64,000 nucleotides of DNA from positions 434,001 to 498,000 of the forward strand of contig NZ_CP012669.1 of assembly GCF_001281485.1 (NCBI RefSeq), read 5' to 3'. Under the pieces are notes generated by a model. That model saw only the letters and a program-made list of their open reading frames with translations, searched no databases and was not told where the DNA came from. The translations under genes were made by a program, and so were the position numbers. Below, piece by piece: positions 27,979 through 36,007 of this stretch. Every line of letters begins with the position of its first letter. Position 1 is the first letter of the stretch. This DNA comes from Altererythrobacter epoxidivorans. GTDB lineage: Bacteria > Pseudomonadota > Alphaproteobacteria > Sphingomonadales > Sphingomonadaceae.

Positions 27979-29279
27979 TCGGCGGGCTCCATCGCGTTAC
28001 TTAGTTCGCCCAGCGGATCGTACATCGCCTTGGCCGCTTCGCGGCGGTGGATCAGCGAATATTCGGGGAACATCGGATCTTCGACATCGCGATATTTTCG
28101 CAGGTGCTGCTTCGCGACGGTAACCTTGTGCACTTCGGTCGGACCATCAGCGATGCCCATGACCATCGAGCCGATCAGCCCGCCGACGAAGGGCATTTCG
28201 TTCGAAACGCCGAGCGAACCGTGGATGTGAATACAGCGCGAGGCGATGTCGTGATAAACCTTTGGCATCAGGGCCTTGATCGCGGCGATGTCCTTGCGAA
28301 CCTTGCGATAGTCCTGGTACTTGTCGATCATCCATGCCGTCTTGAGCACGAACAGCTTGAACTGCTCTAGCTCGATGTAGCTGTCGGCGATCTGCATCTG
28401 GACCGACTGGTAATCGGCGATGACGCCTGTGCGAGTCTTACGGCTGACTGCACGGCGGCTCATGGCATCGAGCAGGCGCTTGCAATTGCCGACCGTCCGC
28501 ATTGCATGGTGGACGCGGCCACCGCCGAGGCGGGTCTGTGAAATGGCGAATGCACCGCCCTGTTCGCCGAGCAGGTGATCGGCCGGTACACGGACGTCGG
28601 TATAGCGAACGTAGCTTTCCGACCCGTCTTGCTGGCCATAGACGCCGACGTTGCGGATGATTTCCACCCCGGGCGTATCGACCGGCACGATGAACATGCT
28701 CATCCGCTTGTGCCGTTCGGCGTCGGGATCGGTCACCGCCATCACGATCAGGAAGTCTGCCCACTTGCCATTGGTGGAGAACCACTTCTCACCGTTGATC
28801 TTCCAGTGATTGCCGTCGAGTTCAGCCTTGGTAACGAAGTTCGTCGGGTCCGAGCCACCCTGCGGCTCGGTCATCGAGAAGGCGGAAACGATTTCGTTTT
28901 CCAGCAGCGGCTCAAGATACCGCTCTTTCTGTTCGGGTGTGCCGTAGTGTGCGATGATCTCGGCATTGCCGGTATCGGGTGCCTGGCAGCCGAACACGAT
29001 CGGTGCGAAAGTGGCGCCGCCAAGGATCTCGTTCATCAGGCCCAGCTTTACCTGGCCATATCCTTGTCCGCCGAGTTCTGGGCCGAGATGGCAGGCCCAA
29101 AGCCCCTTGTCCTTCACCTCTTGCTGGAGGGGGCGGACCAATTTGTTACGCTTGGGATTCTTGACGTCGTAGGGGTGGATGCCGAGCATTCCGAGCGGCT
29201 CGACTTTCTCCCGAACGAATTCTTCCATCCAGTCGAGTTTCTCCTGAAACTCGGGATCGGTTTCGAAATCCCAGGCCAT
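27975..29279 (-). CDS. Acyl-CoA dehydrogenase, ACAD11-like
   Basis: The 434-residue enzyme starts MAWDFETDPEFQEKL. It carries FSMTEPQGGSDPTNF and NGEKWFSTNGKWADF in the flavin/substrate regions and GIADGPTEVHKVTVAK near the C-terminus, a segment typical of the ACAD10/11-like branch, where D-G-P replaces the Y-E-G motif. I take the ATG at 29279 because GGGAGAG stands 6 bases before it; the long open frame upstream to 29450 covers the promoter region. It is the first gene of the operon that runs down to 22826. Members of this branch often work with an APH-type kinase on 4-hydroxyacyl-CoA; candidate kinases lie at 1-89 and 51661. The substrate is inference only. Confidence 0.85.
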   Translation of the reverse strand: MAWDFETDPEFQEKLDWMEEFVREKVEPLGMLGIHPYDVKNPKRNKLVRPLQQEVKDKGLWACHLGPELGGQGYGQVKLGLMNEILGGATFAPIVFGCQAPDTGNAEIIAHYGTPEQKERYLEPLLENEIVSAFSMTEPQGGSDPTNFVTKAELDGNHWKINGEKWFSTNGKWADFLIVMAVTDPDAERHKRMSMFIVPVDTPGVEIIRNVGVYGQQDGSESYVRYTDVRVPADHLLGEQGGAFAISQTRLGGGRVHHAMRTVGNCKRLLDAMSRRAVSRKTRTGVIADYQSVQMQIADSYIELEQFKLFVLKTAWMIDKYQDYRKVRKDIAAIKALMPKVYHDIASRCIHIHGSLGVSNEMPFVGGLIGSMVMGIADGPTEVHKVTVAKQHLRKYRDVEDPMFPEYSLIHRREAAKAMYDPLGELSNAMEPAE

Positions 29280-29472
29280 ACCATACTCTCCCATCGGCGC
29301 TGATTCTGCGCTCGTTGAGGGAAGCATACCGTATTTTTGAAAACGGGCAAGATTGCTGCGTTCGTTGCTTGCGCGAAGCCGCGATCCGCCGTTGTTGGGA
29401 CGGGGATGCGCCGGATATGCGGGATGGAACTCCCGCAATGTCCCCGTCAATTCGAAGCTGAAAGCCCGCTGG

Positions 29473-30249
29473 CTATTCTACGATGAGCGATGCTTCGCCG
29501 AGCCCTGCAAAGCGTGCCACGACCTTGTCGCCAAGTTTGACGTCGTGAACGCCGGTGATGGCGCCGCTTGATACCCACCAGCCTGCCTCGAGCGGAATGT
29601 TACGCTTCGTCAGATTGCCGAGCAGGAAGGCGACCGCACCGAACGGGCCATCCAGCATTGTCGCGGTGGTCGCTCTGCCAGCAATCTCGCCTTCGATTTC
29701 GAGAGAAACCTCGATCTCGTCGAGCTTTGGCCAGATGGCTTTCGGCACTGGCTTTCCCAGCAGAAGACCGGCGTTGTTCCCATGGTCGGAAACAGTCACG
29801 CATGGGCCGTCCACATTGATGTTTGCATATGGCGATGACGCGAGTTCGATCCCAATGCGCACCTCGTCGACCCATTCCATCGCCTCTTCGCGATTTGTCG
29901 GCAAGGGGCCGTCCTTGGGCGCGAGGCGCAACATGAATTCCGCCTCTGCCGCGGCAAAGCCGCCACGAAAAATGGTGAAATGCGCTTTCGGATCGCCTTC
30001 TTCGAAAATCTGGTCGGTGAAGGCCGGTCCGATCAGGCGGTTCGCGCCAAGCAGCGCGTCGGAAGGGGGATTGATCTTGCCGACTTTCCATCCCCCGACA
30101 GTGCGGTCCCAAATGGAAAGCGCTGCGTCCTGGATGGCGTAGGCAGCCGCCAGATCGGCAGGTTTCGGCCCCGGATATGTCGCAATGGCTTCGCCGGTTC
30201 GCCGCGCCTGGACGAAGGCATCAGCAATGTCTTGAACCGCGGCAACCAA
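29473..30249 (-). CDS. 2-keto-4-pentenoate hydratase / fumarylacetoacetate-hydrolase family protein
   Basis: The 258-residue protein has the fold and length of the MhpD-type hydratases of the FAH superfamily. It shows GWKVGK early, the metal-ligand stretch EAEFMLRLA, then VDEVRIGIELASS and NAGLLLG. Such enzymes add or remove water, or cleave C-C bonds, on short 2-keto acids with a divalent metal. The start is a TTG at 30249 with GAGGGG seven bases before it; there is no ATG in frame near. It is divergent from the LacI regulator, and a copy of the pectin operator sits 51 bases before its start, so it belongs to the pectin regulon by position. It may act on a 2-keto-3-deoxy acid from uronate or pentose breakdown. 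The reaction is unknown. Confidence 0.75.
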   Translation of the reverse strand: MVAAVQDIADAFVQARRTGEAIATYPGPKPADLAAAYAIQDAALSIWDRTVGGWKVGKINPPSDALLGANRLIGPAFTDQIFEEGDPKAHFTIFRGGFAAAEAEFMLRLAPKDGPLPTNREEAMEWVDEVRIGIELASSPYANINVDGPCVTVSDHGNNAGLLLGKPVPKAIWPKLDEIEVSLEIEGEIAGRATTATMLDGPFGAVAFLLGNLTKRNIPLEAGWWVSSGAITGVHDVKLGDKVVARFAGLGEASLIVE

Positions 30250-30299
30250 ACCCGAACCCCTCGCAAAAATCCCCTCTGGAAAGTGTCTTTGACGAAAAA

Positions 30300-30313
30300 G
30301 GTAACCGGTGTCA
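30300..30313 (-). promoter_or_regulatory. LacI-type operator, site 1
   Basis: GGTAACCGGTGTCA is the reverse complement of the exact motif TGACACCGGTTACC. It lies between the divergent FAH-family gene and the LacI gene and could control both, giving autoregulation. The central ACCGGT with partly symmetric flanks is the form expected for a LacI dimer site. Confidence 0.75.
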
Positions 30314-30418
30314 AAATGATTTTTGCGGACAGGTCAGGGGCGAATGTTTGTAGATTTTTGCATTCCTGCGAATGCCGACTAGAACGCGGGCAAGCTTGAA
30401 GGGAGTGGTGGGCAACGC

Positions 30419-31441
30419 ATGGCAAAACAGGGCAAGGCACCGACGATCAACGATGTCGCGCGTGTCGCCGGCGTGTCCAAGAAGACCGTCAGCAGGGTCA
30501 TCAATCGTTCGCCGCTGATCAAGCAGGATACGCGCGAGAAGATCGAATCCGTCATCGCTGAACTCGGCTATGTTCCGAACCCCCAGGCGCGTGCTCTGGC
30601 CCTGCGTCGCAACTTCCTGATCGGGCTGTTGCACGACAATCCGAACGCGCAGACGGTGCTCAATTTCCAGGAGGGCGTGCTCGACGCAATTCGGGATACG
30701 GAGTTTGCGCTGGTGGTCCGCCCGGTCGATCGGCACTCTCCCGAAATGCTCGACGACATTCGCAATTTCCTCGAGCAGCAGCGACTCTACGGCGTCCTGC
30801 TGCTTCCGCCGATCTCGGAAAACGACGAGCTTGCCGCCCTGTGCGAGGAAGTCGGATGCGCATATGTGCGAATGGGTTCCGCCGCCCTCGATGACGATCA
30901 TCACATGGTCGCATCGAATGATCGAGAAATGGTCGAAAGCGCGGTCGATTATTTGGTGGGGCAGGGGCACACGAGGATTGCCATCATCCAGGGGCCGGAA
31001 GGTTTCCGCTCCGCCAAGGAGCGCCGCGAAGGTTTCCTTGGTGCGATGAAGCGGCACGGGCTGGAGGTGCCGAAAGGTTACATGGCGCAGGGCACCTATC
31101 GGTTCAATTCAGGCATATCGGCTGCCGAAGAACTGCTCTCGCAAGAACCCCGCCCGACCGCGATCTTTTCCAGCAATGACGAAATGGCCGCTGGTGCAAT
31201 GCATGCGGCTCGGGCGCGAGCGATTTCCATTCCTGCCGACCTTTCGATCATTGGGTTCGACGATTCCCCGATCGCGGCTCATATCTGGCCTCCGATGACG
31301 ACGGTCGGCTGGCCGATTCGCCAGATGGCGAAGGCGGCCGCGCTGAAGATTGTCGATCCATCGAACGACGAGGCCGAGAAGGCGATATTCCCCGCGCAAC
31401 TGGTTCATCGGTCTTCGGTCGCATCGCCCGCGAAGGATTAA
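30419..31441 (+). CDS. LacI family repressor of the pectin/uronate locus
   Basis: The 340-residue regulator has a LacI helix-turn-helix at residues 7-31 (TINDVARVAGVSKKTVSRVI) with the hinge helix NPQARALALRR near 55-65, followed by a periplasmic-binding-like ligand domain (FLIGLLHDNP to the end with SIIGFDDSP). GGGAG precedes the ATG by 14 bases. Five copies of one palindromic 14-base motif stand before the gene units of the surrounding pectin locus, one of them in its own promoter region, so it most likely represses pectate lyase, receptor, DhuI/KduD/KdgK, UxaA and UxaC units until a breakdown product binds. The inducer may be 2-keto-3-deoxygluconate or a related uronate. Motif and context are seen; inducer and sign of control are inferred. 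Confidence 0.88.
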   Translation: MAKQGKAPTINDVARVAGVSKKTVSRVINRSPLIKQDTREKIESVIAELGYVPNPQARALALRRNFLIGLLHDNPNAQTVLNFQEGVLDAIRDTEFALVVRPVDRHSPEMLDDIRNFLEQQRLYGVLLLPPISENDELAALCEEVGCAYVRMGSAALDDDHHMVASNDREMVESAVDYLVGQGHTRIAIIQGPEGFRSAKERREGFLGAMKRHGLEVPKGYMAQGTYRFNSGISAAEELLSQEPRPTAIFSSNDEMAAGAMHAARARAISIPADLSIIGFDDSPIAAHIWPPMTTVGWPIRQMAKAAALKIVDPSNDEAEKAIFPAQLVHRSSVASPAKD

Positions 31442-31490
31442 TTGCATTGCGTGGTTGAACTCGCCCCGCTTTTGCCGCTATGTCAGTAAA

Positions 31491-31504
31491 TGACACCGGT
31501 TTCC
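31491..31504 (+). promoter_or_regulatory. LacI-type operator, site 2
   Basis: TGACACCGGTTTCC, one change from the main motif, lies 66 bases before the start of the isomerase at 31571 and should control the isomerase-reductase-kinase-esterase unit. Confidence 0.7.
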
Positions 31505-31570
31505 TAAATTGCATTGGACACCGCGAAATTCGAGATTGAAAGTGCCGTTGACGGCCGAAGAGAGGTTTTT

Positions 31571-32209
31571 ATGAAAGTTGCCCTGATCATCGAGAACAGC
31601 CAGGCCGCCAAGGCAGAGATCATCCATGACGCGTTGAGCTCGGTCGCTGGATCGTTCGGCCATGAAGTTCATCACTACGGGATGTATTCGGCAGAAGACG
31701 ATGCATCGCTGACCTATGTGATGAATGGCCTGCTCGCCGGTATCCTGCTCAATTCCAAGGCGGCCGATTTCGTGGTCACCGGATGCGGCACGGGCATGGG
31801 TTCGATGCTGGCGTGCAACTCGATGCCGGGCGTTTTCTGCGGTCTCGTGATCGATCCGACCGACGCGTTCCTGTTCAGCCAGATCAACGATGGTAACTGC
31901 ATGTCGATGCCTTATGCCAAGGGCTTCGGCTGGGCGGCCGAACTGAACCTGCAGGACTGCTATCGCAAGATCTTCGAGAATGAAGGCGGTGCCGGTTACC
32001 CCAAGGAACGCGCCGAGGTCATGGCCAAGAACCGCGGCATCCTGAAGGACCTTAAGGCGGCATCGTGCAACGACATGCTGACCGTACTCAAGAACGTCGA
32101 TCAGGACCTGCTCAAGGCAGCAGTCGCTGGCGAAAAATTCTCCGAACTGTTCTATGCCAATTCGCAGGACGAGGCGATCAGCGAATACCTTCGCGGGATC
32201 ACGGGCTGA
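31571..32209 (+). CDS. RpiB/LacA/LacB-family isomerase, probable unsaturated-uronate ketol-isomerase (DhuI-like)
   Basis: The 212-residue protein belongs to the RpiB/LacAB sugar isomerase fold: MKVALIIENSQAAKAEII at the start, then VVTGCGTGMGSMLACNSMPG in the place of the phosphate or carboxylate loop. Database-style naming would be ribose-5-phosphate isomerase B-like. Its neighbours are an SDR of the KduD type and KdgK, and no KduI gene is present, so the likely role is the isomerisation of 4-deoxy-5-hexosulose uronate to 3-deoxy-2,5-diketo acid, as shown for streptococcal DhuI of the same family. GAGAGG stands before the ATG; the frame is open to 31514 without support. The gene leads the unit 31571-35549, 40 bases before the SDR. 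Confidence 0.8.
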   Translation: MKVALIIENSQAAKAEIIHDALSSVAGSFGHEVHHYGMYSAEDDASLTYVMNGLLAGILLNSKAADFVVTGCGTGMGSMLACNSMPGVFCGLVIDPTDAFLFSQINDGNCMSMPYAKGFGWAAELNLQDCYRKIFENEGGAGYPKERAEVMAKNRGILKDLKAASCNDMLTVLKNVDQDLLKAAVAGEKFSELFYANSQDEAISEYLRGITG

Positions 32210-32249
32210 GCGACCGGGGTAACCCCGGCGCAATGAGCGGGAGAGACAG

Positions 32250-33023
32250 ATGACTTCCAGTCCATTCGACCTGTCGGGTCGCAAGGCGATCGTGACCGGT
32301 GCCAACACCGGAATCGGGCAGGGGATTGCCCTGGCGCTGGCGAAGGCCGGCGCCGACGTTGCGCTCGTCGGGCGGAGCGCGGCAGCCGAAACCGAAAAGA
32401 TGGTGAGCGACACCGGTCGCAAGGCGATACAGATCAAGGCAGACCTCTCCTCGATCGAACCGGTGGGCGATGTCGTCGCCGAAGCTGTCGATCAGCTCGG
32501 CCGCGTGGATATCCTCGTCAACAATGCCGGGATCATCCGGCGCGAAGATGCGCTCGATTTCTCGGAGGAAGACTGGGACGCGGTGGTCGATACCAACCTC
32601 AAGTCGCTTTTCTTCCTGACGCAGGCTGTCGGCCGGCACATGGTCGGCTGGTCGAGCCAGGACGGCGATCGCGGCAAGATCGTCAACATCGCATCGATGC
32701 TGACGTTCCAGGGCGGGATCAGGGTCCCCAGCTACACCGCTTCCAAGAGCGGTGTAGGCGGTCTGACGAAGCTGCTCGCAAACGAGTGGGCTCCCAAGGG
32801 CATCAACGTGAACGCCATCGCCCCCGGCTACATCGCGACGAACAACACCGCTGCCTTGCAGGCTGACGAGACCCGCAATCGCCAGATCATGGAACGTATT
32901 CCCGAAGGGCGCTGGGGTGACCCTGCGGATATCGGTGGTGCGGCGGTATTCCTGTCCAGCAAGGCTGCGGATTATGTCCAGGGCCACATCCTCGCGGTTG
33001 ACGGCGGGTGGCTCGCACGATGA
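32250..33023 (+). CDS. kduD: SDR-family 2-keto-3-deoxy-D-gluconate 5-dehydrogenase (KduD/DhuD type)
   Basis: The 257-residue classical short-chain dehydrogenase has TGANTGIGQGIA for cofactor binding, NNAGIIRR, the catalytic serine region IVNIASML, and Y162-x-x-x-K166 in PSYTASKSG. The segment NNAGIIRREDALDF is characteristic of KduD proteins. It would reduce 3-deoxy-2,5-diketo-gluconate to 2-keto-3-deoxygluconate in the cytoplasm. GGGAGAG lies before the ATG. Its 3' end overlaps the KdgK start by 4 bases (ATGA). Together with the isomerase before it and the kinase after it, it forms the branch for unsaturated uronates freed by pectate lyase. Confidence 0.88.
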   Translation: MTSSPFDLSGRKAIVTGANTGIGQGIALALAKAGADVALVGRSAAAETEKMVSDTGRKAIQIKADLSSIEPVGDVVAEAVDQLGRVDILVNNAGIIRREDALDFSEEDWDAVVDTNLKSLFFLTQAVGRHMVGWSSQDGDRGKIVNIASMLTFQGGIRVPSYTASKSGVGGLTKLLANEWAPKGINVNAIAPGYIATNNTAALQADETRNRQIMERIPEGRWGDPADIGGAAVFLSSKAADYVQGHILAVDGGWLAR

Positions 33024-34045
33024 GCGCCGGGGCCGGGCTCAAGCCGGTCGTCTGTTTCGGCGAGATGCTGCTGCGTCTTTCGCCGCCATCGGGAACACCG
33101 CTCGCCCGGACCGACGCGCTTGCGCTCGATGTGGGTGGGGCCGAAGCCAACGTCGCGATTGCGCTCGCCGGACTCGGCCAGGCTACGCGCATGGCGAGTA
33201 TTTTGCCCGACAACCCGCTTGGCCGACGTGCGCGTGCCGCGCTTGGTGAAGCGGGCGTCGACACGCGTTTTTGCGTCAGCGTGCAGGGGCGTCTGGGGCT
33301 CTATTTCTTCGAGCCGCCGTCCGGACCGATCGGCGGCCGCGTTACCTATGACCGCGCCGGAAGCGCATTCGTGAATGCCTCTCCGGACGATTTCGACTGG
33401 TCGCAAATCCTCGATGGCGCAGGCCTGCTTCATCTTTCCGGAATTACCCCTGCACTGGGGCCCTCGGGCGTCGCGCTCGCTCGCGCAGCCGTAAAAGCGG
33501 CGCGCGAGCAAGAGGTACCGATCTGTTTCGACGGAAATTATCGTTCGAACCTGTGGGAAGGATGGGACAGCGATCCACGCACGATCCTGACCGACCTCGT
33601 GTCGCAGGCGACTGTCCTGATCGGCAATCACAGGGACATCTCGCTCTTGTTGGGGCAGGACTTTTCGGGCGAAGGGCCGGATCGGCGCAGGGAAGCGGCA
33701 GAGGCCGCATTCGCTGCGTTCGACAATCTCGAACTGATCGCATCGACTGCGCGCCATGTCGAAAGCTCGACTGCCCAGCGACTGGCCGCACGCATCGACC
33801 TTCGCGAAAGCCATTGGCAGACTGATGAGGTGCGCATCGATCCGGTCATCGACAGGATTGGGACGGGGGATGCCTTTGCCGCAGGCGTCCTGCTGCGATG
33901 GCTCGAGGGTGGCAGCGCCCAGGAGATGGCGAAGACCGGCCTCTCTCTCGCAGCCATGAAGCACGGGATTGTCGGCGATAATCTGTCGGTTTCGAGAGCG
34001 GAACTCGACGCGTTCGACCCTGCAGGTGCCGATGTCAGTCGCTAA
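33020..34045 (+). CDS. kdgK: 2-keto-3-deoxygluconate kinase
   Basis: The 341-residue PfkB-family sugar kinase starts VVCFGEMLLRLSPPSG and has the ATP/catalytic signature DRIGTGDAFAAG near the C-terminus, where Asp284 is the expected base. KdgK phosphorylates 2-keto-3-deoxygluconate, the product of both uronate branches of this locus, and the product KDPG is then split by Eda, which is not in the window. I take the ATG at 33020 because it overlaps the SDR stop as ATGA and gives the family-typical N-terminus. The esterase gene behind overlaps its end by 14 bases. Confidence 0.9.
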   Translation: MSAGAGLKPVVCFGEMLLRLSPPSGTPLARTDALALDVGGAEANVAIALAGLGQATRMASILPDNPLGRRARAALGEAGVDTRFCVSVQGRLGLYFFEPPSGPIGGRVTYDRAGSAFVNASPDDFDWSQILDGAGLLHLSGITPALGPSGVALARAAVKAAREQEVPICFDGNYRSNLWEGWDSDPRTILTDLVSQATVLIGNHRDISLLLGQDFSGEGPDRRREAAEAAFAAFDNLELIASTARHVESSTAQRLAARIDLRESHWQTDEVRIDPVIDRIGTGDAFAAGVLLRWLEGGSAQEMAKTGLSLAAMKHGIVGDNLSVSRAELDAFDPAGADVSR

Positions 34046-35549
34046 TGGGATTGACCGGCGTACACTGATCGGCGCCGGCATTGCAGGCGGCATCGCGGCG
34101 TCATTTCCAGCCCTGGCTCACGATCTGGCAATGCCGCTCTGCCATGGACCGGTAGACGCGCCTGACGGCTGGTACGAGGCGCGCAGTTGCGATGGTGCAT
34201 GGTCCTACCCACTGATCCGATATGCCCGGGCTAACCGCTTCCAACCACCTGTACCGGTAACTTCGGCGGAGCAGTTAACGGGCAGGTGGAGCGCCATCCC
34301 GGCATGTCCGCAGCCGTCCGACCGATATTCACCAGAAATCGAGGACTGCCATTTCCTGAATGTCTGGACGCCGCGCACCGATGGCGAGCCGCTTCCCGTA
34401 ATGGTCTATTTCCACGGCGGCGCATATTCGAACGGTTCCGTGGGCGATCCGGTAAATGACGGAGCGAAACTGGCAAAGCGCGGCGATGTCGTGGTCGTCA
34501 CGGTCAATCACCGGCTGAATGCTCTCGGTTACCTCTACTTGCCCGAACGCTACCCCGACAGCGGCAACAACGGTCAGCTGGACCTTGTGGCTGCACTGCA
34601 ATGGGTTCAGCGCAACATCGCTGCTTTCGGTGGAGACCCTCGCAATGTCACCGTCTTCGGGCAATCGGGCGGCGGGGCGAAGATTGCGACGCTGATGGCG
34701 ATGCCTGCTGCAGCAGGTCTGTTTCACAAGGCCATCACGATGAGCGGTCAGCAGGTTACCGCCAGCGGCCCGTTGAACGCCGCGAAACGCGCAGAGGCTT
34801 TCCTTGCCGCGCTCGGTGAAGGCGTCGATCCGGCCACCGCCCCGGTCGAGCAATTGATTGCTGCCATGTCCGCGACCGACCCCATCCTTGGCGGAGGTGT
34901 GTACATGGGGCCTGTGCTCGATATGCGGAACCTGCTGCGGCATCCGTTCTGGCCGGACGCAGCGCCGCAATCGAACCACATCCCGATGATGCTGGGCAAT
35001 ACGGTGATGGAAACGCGGGCATTCTATTCGACCGAGAAGCCGCCCATCGCCGGACTGACGATGGACAACCTTGCGGAACGGATCGCGCCGCAGATGCGCG
35101 TCGATATCGAACCCGATTGGGTCGTGGCCCAGTTCCGCGAACGCTATCCGGATGCCGCCGCGCTGGAGCTGTTCCACCGGATCGTGACCGCCGCGCGCAG
35201 CTGGCGCGGGCAGGTCGAAGAAGCTGAAGCCCGGGCAAGCGCCGGGTCACCTGCGGCGGATCGCACCTGGGTCTACCAGCTCGACTTCGAGGACGCGCAA
35301 CATACGGACGACATTGCCTTGTCCTTCGGCACCGTTGTCGCTCCGACCGCAGCGCAACAGGCGATGAGTGACAGTGTGATGGATGCATTCGTGCGTTTTG
35401 CGCGCACCGGCAATCCGGGTTGGCCCACCTATGACCTGGCAAGTCGCAATACGATGGTGTTCGACAACGTCAGTCGGGTCGAGAGCAACCCGAGAGCGTG
35501 GGAGCGCGAACTGTTCTCGCGCGTGCCCTATATCCAGCCCGGCAGCTGA
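34032..35549 (+). CDS. Exported type-B carboxylesterase of the pectin locus (third of three)
   Basis: The 505-residue esterase has a twin-arginine-like signal, DRRTLIGAG then a hydrophobic stretch ending FPALAH, so it probably leaves the cytoplasm folded. Its triad is Ser212 in GQSGGG, Glu327 in VMETRAF and His424 in AQHTDD, with YFHGGAYSNGS for the oxyanion hole. It is closer to the esterase at 12068 than to the one at 4080. It starts inside the end of kdgK and is last in the operator-controlled unit, so it should serve pectin use, perhaps removing methyl, acetyl or feruloyl esters. Type-B carboxylesterases are not standard pectin methylesterases, so the exact bond is open. It converges on the cupin gene. 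Confidence 0.82.
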   Translation: MSVANGIDRRTLIGAGIAGGIAASFPALAHDLAMPLCHGPVDAPDGWYEARSCDGAWSYPLIRYARANRFQPPVPVTSAEQLTGRWSAIPACPQPSDRYSPEIEDCHFLNVWTPRTDGEPLPVMVYFHGGAYSNGSVGDPVNDGAKLAKRGDVVVVTVNHRLNALGYLYLPERYPDSGNNGQLDLVAALQWVQRNIAAFGGDPRNVTVFGQSGGGAKIATLMAMPAAAGLFHKAITMSGQQVTASGPLNAAKRAEAFLAALGEGVDPATAPVEQLIAAMSATDPILGGGVYMGPVLDMRNLLRHPFWPDAAPQSNHIPMMLGNTVMETRAFYSTEKPPIAGLTMDNLAERIAPQMRVDIEPDWVVAQFRERYPDAAALELFHRIVTAARSWRGQVEEAEARASAGSPAADRTWVYQLDFEDAQHTDDIALSFGTVVAPTAAQQAMSDSVMDAFVRFARTGNPGWPTYDLASRNTMVFDNVSRVESNPRAWERELFSRVPYIQPGS

Positions 35550-35570
35550 GCGCTGCGCACAGTTCAGCGC
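35550..35570. terminator. Weak hairpin between convergent esterase 3 and cupin genes
   Basis: GCGCTG at 35550-35555 pairs with CAGCGC at 35565-35570 with a 9-base loop. It overlaps the cupin stop codon and has no clear T tract, so it is only a candidate. Confidence 0.3.
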
Positions 35571-36007
35571 GAAACGGGATAGGCGATGATGATCGAGAGG
35601 GGTTCGTCACCCGTTTGGCGGATACCGACTACGGCATTTTCGTAAAGATAGGCCGCCATGCCGGCCGAGAGTTCCGCTTCGACCCCATCGGACACCACGA
35701 CGCCCGTGCCGGACGTGACGTAATAGACTTCATCATGCGAGATCGGATGTTCTCCGACCGCAGCGCCCACGTCCAAAACGCGGCGACGGAACTCCATCGT
35801 CCGTGGCTGAGGGGCCACATCGCTGATCCGGTATGCGGTGGACATGCCGATGGCGCCATGCGGCGGGGCCTCTCGAACCATGACGTCCCGCTCGTTCACC
35901 ACCACCATGGGCGGCGCTGCCGAAGCCGTCGTTCCAGGTGGTGGAGTGGCCGATGCCGCGCATGCCGAAGTGATAGCGGCGACGAGCGAGGCAAGGAGGA
36001 AACGCAT
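35564..36007 (-). CDS. Exported cupin-domain protein (KdgF-related?)
   Basis: The 147-residue protein begins with a signal sequence MRFLLASLVAAITSACAASA and continues as a single cupin with the first motif around EHPISHDEVYYVTSGTG, which offers two His and a Glu as metal ligands. The signal could be a weak lipobox ending in Cys or a plain signal peptide. Cupins of the KdgF type convert unsaturated uronates to linear ketones, but known ones are cytoplasmic; this one should act in the envelope, beside the pectate lyase. The start ATG shares one base with the lyase stop (TGATG), so the two are coupled. The frame is open upstream into the lyase gene, but those residues have no support. Confidence 0.78.
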   Translation of the reverse strand: MRFLLASLVAAITSACAASATPPPGTTASAAPPMVVVNERDVMVREAPPHGAIGMSTAYRISDVAPQPRTMEFRRRVLDVGAAVGEHPISHDEVYYVTSGTGVVVSDGVEAELSAGMAAYLYENAVVGIRQTGDEPLSIIIAYPVSR

